DNA of 7,087 nucleotides, from contig WFMX01000188.1 of NCBI GenBank assembly GCA_015488875.1, positions 1 to 7,087 on the forward strand. The letters run 5' to 3'. Position numbers and translations under genes: made by a program. Under the pieces are notes generated by a model, which was not told the origin of the DNA, ran no database searches, and saw only the letters and a list, made by a program, of their open reading frames with translations. This DNA comes from Campylobacterota bacterium (GTDB lineage: Bacteria > Campylobacterota > Campylobacteria > Campylobacterales > Sulfurovaceae). How positions within the stretch are numbered: position 1 is the stretch's first letter; each line of letters begins with the position of its first letter. Positions 4,781 through 7,087 of the stretch are shown here, piece by piece.

Positions 4781-6616
4781 ATGAGACTTTATCTTTTATC
4801 TGTTTTTGTGATAATGATGATGCTACGAGCTGATGGAGTGGAATTGAATCTGCCTGAGAAGTTTGATGTGAAAGTATCAAAGTGGTGGATAACAGAAAAT
4901 GGTGTAAAAATTTCTGCGAAAACTGTAGATAAAATCACATCTGCACCTATCATTTTTCACTTTAATGAAAATAGCTTCTATTTCGCTAGCAACAAGATAC
5001 TTTATCTTTCTATTGGAGGACAAAGAGACTATTCAAGCATATCTGGTGAAGGCAAAATCATAAAAGGTAAACTTGTAGGAAAGATAACTTCTGAAAATTG
5101 GAATTATTATAAAAACATTCTTCATTTTTATGATAAGTATACTTCGTCTTTAACCGCAACAATAAAATCAAATGGAGAACTCCATATTGTTGACACTAGC
5201 ACAATAACATCAATATGTAAAGAAAGAGAGTGGACAGAAGAGGGATGGGGAGCATTGAAAATATGTTCAGGAAAGATTTATGACAATATATATGGAGGAC
5301 AAAAAAAATTTCAAACACATATGATTCTCCAGCTCCCAATAAACCAATCCCAATCCTCTCAAGCATTCATACCAGATAGCCTAGTGGAACCTGATCCAAT
5401 ACAAGAGCAACTTCAACCAACCACCCCAATGATAACCCGTTCTGCTGATGCAGAAGACTCCGTAGATACTCAAATCCAAGAGACAAAACCCAAAACAAAC
5501 TACGACCTTTGTAAAGACCCAAACCAAGATAGTGCGACGAGAGAGTACTGTGCCAACAAAGCCTATAATAGAAAGCTAAAAGAGAAAGAGCAGGAAGAGG
5601 AGATAGCAGAAGAAAAGAGTGAGCGAGAGAGACAGAGACAAGAAGAGGCATATCAAAATATGCTAAGTGATTGGTATGAAGAGGATCATCAAACCAACAT
5701 CAAATTTGTAAAAGGACTTGATGGGCGTAAGAAGAGATCGCAAGAGGTGGAAGCGAGAGCAAATAGAGCCTTTCATGACAGTATAGCCAAAGATCAGCGA
5801 GAGCGAAAAGCAAAACAAGCAGAGATCAAAATAGCACACGATATAGTAGATAAGTTTGGTGATAGCTATGATCAGCAGAGACTATCACATAAGAAGATAG
5901 AAGAGTTGAGCAGAGACGCAGATAGCGAAAAAGCTACAAAGATCAAAAACATTATGAGAAAACAATACTTTGACTCTCAACAGATAAAAACCCAAGGAGA
6001 AGCAGAGTATCAAATTGCCAAAGCCAAAGAGATAGGGAAAAAAAGCAAATATGTCGAAACCATCAAAGATACTTCACTCACTATCAATAAAGGACTAGCA
6101 AAACTTGACCCTACAGGTACAGGCGACAAGATAGTCAAGGTGATGGAGCATGCATATGCAGGAGTAGATGGCTACGAAAAGGGTGGTGGTAGTGGTCTCG
6201 TCGTCAAGGTGATGGACATACATACCAACGGCATGGCTACCCAAACAGTAGAGACAGCCCAAGAGTACCATGATCTCCACACCAAAGGAGTCAAACTCAA
6301 TAAAGATGAGAAGTTTTATGACAAAGATGGCAAGAGACTCACCGTCATAAAGAGTGGCGACAAGGCATACGCCACCGCCAAAGGAGATAAGGGCGAAAAG
6401 AAAAATTTTTCAATGGTCAGCAGGATCACAAAAAAAGCTCTCGAAAAAGTGGATGAGACATATAATCCGCAAACCAAAGTAATGAATAGTCTCAAAAACA
6501 TAAAAGATGGCATTACAGAGGGAGACTTCAACAAAGTAGCCAACGGTGCAATGGATGCAGTAGATATAAAAGATAATTTAACAGGTCAATTGAGTGATGA
6601 AAAAGAAGGAGATTGA
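4781..6616 (+). CDS. Exported coiled-coil protein of unknown family (611 aa)
   Basis: I do not recognise this family. From ATG 4781 the first ~19 residues (MRLYLLSVFVIMMMLRADG) form a signal peptide, so it is exported. Residues ~20-185 look beta-rich, with two cysteines (146, 162). A proline/glutamine-rich linker (~190-235) leads to a cysteine pair (C244, C257; LCKDPNQDSATREYCANKAY). Residues ~260-425 are highly charged (runs such as KLKEKEQEEEIAEEKSERER) and should form long coiled coil. A glycine-rich stretch follows (DPTGTGDKIVK, 443-453; EKGGGSG, 466-472), then a lysine-rich C-terminus. There is no visible enzyme motif, membrane anchor or sorting signal. Sampled lines in the N-terminal domain are about 32% GC against 47% in the C-terminal half, which suggests a mosaic gene. 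It ends one base before the next exported protein, so both probably act in the periplasm or at the surface. Confidence 0.8.
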   Translation: MRLYLLSVFVIMMMLRADGVELNLPEKFDVKVSKWWITENGVKISAKTVDKITSAPIIFHFNENSFYFASNKILYLSIGGQRDYSSISGEGKIIKGKLVGKITSENWNYYKNILHFYDKYTSSLTATIKSNGELHIVDTSTITSICKEREWTEEGWGALKICSGKIYDNIYGGQKKFQTHMILQLPINQSQSSQAFIPDSLVEPDPIQEQLQPTTPMITRSADAEDSVDTQIQETKPKTNYDLCKDPNQDSATREYCANKAYNRKLKEKEQEEEIAEEKSERERQRQEEAYQNMLSDWYEEDHQTNIKFVKGLDGRKKRSQEVEARANRAFHDSIAKDQRERKAKQAEIKIAHDIVDKFGDSYDQQRLSHKKIEELSRDADSEKATKIKNIMRKQYFDSQQIKTQGEAEYQIAKAKEIGKKSKYVETIKDTSLTINKGLAKLDPTGTGDKIVKVMEHAYAGVDGYEKGGGSGLVVKVMDIHTNGMATQTVETAQEYHDLHTKGVKLNKDEKFYDKDGKRLTVIKSGDKAYATAKGDKGEKKNFSMVSRITKKALEKVDETYNPQTKVMNSLKNIKDGITEGDFNKVANGAMDAVDIKDNLTGQLSDEKEGD

Positions 6617-6617
6617 G

Positions 6618-7087
6618 ATGAAAAGAGTGAAGCTTTTAGAGGTTGTTTTGGTTTTGATGATATTTATAAGTACAAGTGAGGCGTTTAGGAATTATATCCC
6701 ATTAGATATGCTTGTGAAGAGTTCCGATGCTGTAGTGATGGCAAAAATGACATCCTTAAATAGTGGTAAAAAAATAGAGATGGATGATGGCAACTATACG
6801 GAGTACTTTAGTGATTTTGTAGTGGTCAAAACCCTCAAAGGTTCACTAGAAAAAGGAAAAAAGATATCTCTCAAAAGCTATAAGGGCGACGAATATTATC
6901 ACAGTGATTATGTAGAGCTACCATCTGTAAATGCCGTCGTTATACTGTTTCTCAAACAAGAGAAAAATGGGCGATGGGTGAGTAATGGTAACGCACAGGG
7001 TCTCTCTGCATTTGAAAAAGATCAGCCATCTAAAGCAGAGATAGATAGGGTAGTCAAACTCACGCGAGATGTATTGAAGCCTAAATA
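6618..7087 (+). CDS. Small exported protein, unknown function (3' end cut by the window)
   Basis: ATG 6618 follows AAGGAG (6606-6611, 6 bases away) and lies one base after the stop of the preceding gene. 156 full codons fit; the window then ends in TA, so the stop may be the very next base. The first ~22 residues (MKRVKLLEVVLVLMIFISTS, then EA) are a signal peptide. The mature part reads SSDAVVMAKM..., FVVVKTLKGSLEKGKKISL..., VNAVVILFLKQEKNGRW..., a beta-rich pattern seen in many small secreted proteins with an OB-like (TIMP/netrin-type) layout, where a V-x-K-x-L-K-G strand is followed by a line of valines ending in LFL. This resemblance is from pattern only, and function is unknown. No cysteine is present in the mature chain. 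It is probably co-transcribed with the 611-residue exported protein. Confidence 0.75.
   Translation, partial: MKRVKLLEVVLVLMIFISTSEAFRNYIPLDMLVKSSDAVVMAKMTSLNSGKKIEMDDGNYTEYFSDFVVVKTLKGSLEKGKKISLKSYKGDEYYHSDYVELPSVNAVVILFLKQEKNGRWVSNGNAQGLSAFEKDQPSKAEIDRVVKLTRDVLKPK

Noticed and set aside
4781..7087. Polymorphic toxin with immunity protein
   Set aside because: The small downstream gene and the long exported protein recall such pairs, but no toxin domain, secretion motif or repeat region is visible and both carry signal peptides.

Overview
The window looks like chromosomal DNA from a member of the Campylobacterota (Epsilonproteobacteria), perhaps a Sulfurovum- or Sulfurimonas-like sulfur bacterium. 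This is an inference from moderate GC (about 47% in typical coding lines), heavy use of ATA and AGA codons, AT-rich promoters with good TATAAT boxes but weak -35 boxes, and the gene content. No 16S or marker gene is present to settle it.

Layout. Bases 1-94 hold the last codons of an upstream membrane-protein-like gene. A sigma70-type promoter (39-67) lies inside it and drives a 24-codon leader peptide (91-165) that ends in a run of leucine codons, followed by an untranslated, G-poor spacer and then leuA (262-1821). This has the architecture of a leucine-sensing leader. leuA is followed after 11 bases by a flavoprotein of the HI0933/YhiN/BaiN family (1833-3047).

Bases 3048-3484 carry no intact gene. 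They contain an eroded REP-type element: two roughly 40-base palindromic repeats in opposite orientation flank the first 16 codons of what looks like a REP-associated tyrosine transposase (RAYT). A possible terminator for the genes on the other strand follows.

On the minus strand, a 55-codon rubredoxin (4392-4559) overlaps by 8 bases a three-module membrane cytochrome (3485-4399). That protein has a signal peptide with one CXXCH heme c site, membrane helices and a cytochrome b5-like domain. Together they suggest an electron path between a cytoplasmic iron protein and the periplasm.

Divergently, on the plus strand, a 611-residue exported coiled-coil protein of unknown family (4781-6616) is followed one base later by a small exported protein (6618 to the window end, lacking at most the final stop base if TA is the start of a stop codon). 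The N-terminal domain of the first and the start of the second are clearly more AT-rich than the rest, which suggests mosaic origin.

The two most interesting items are the leucine leader upstream of leuA and the rubredoxin/heme c/b5 pair.
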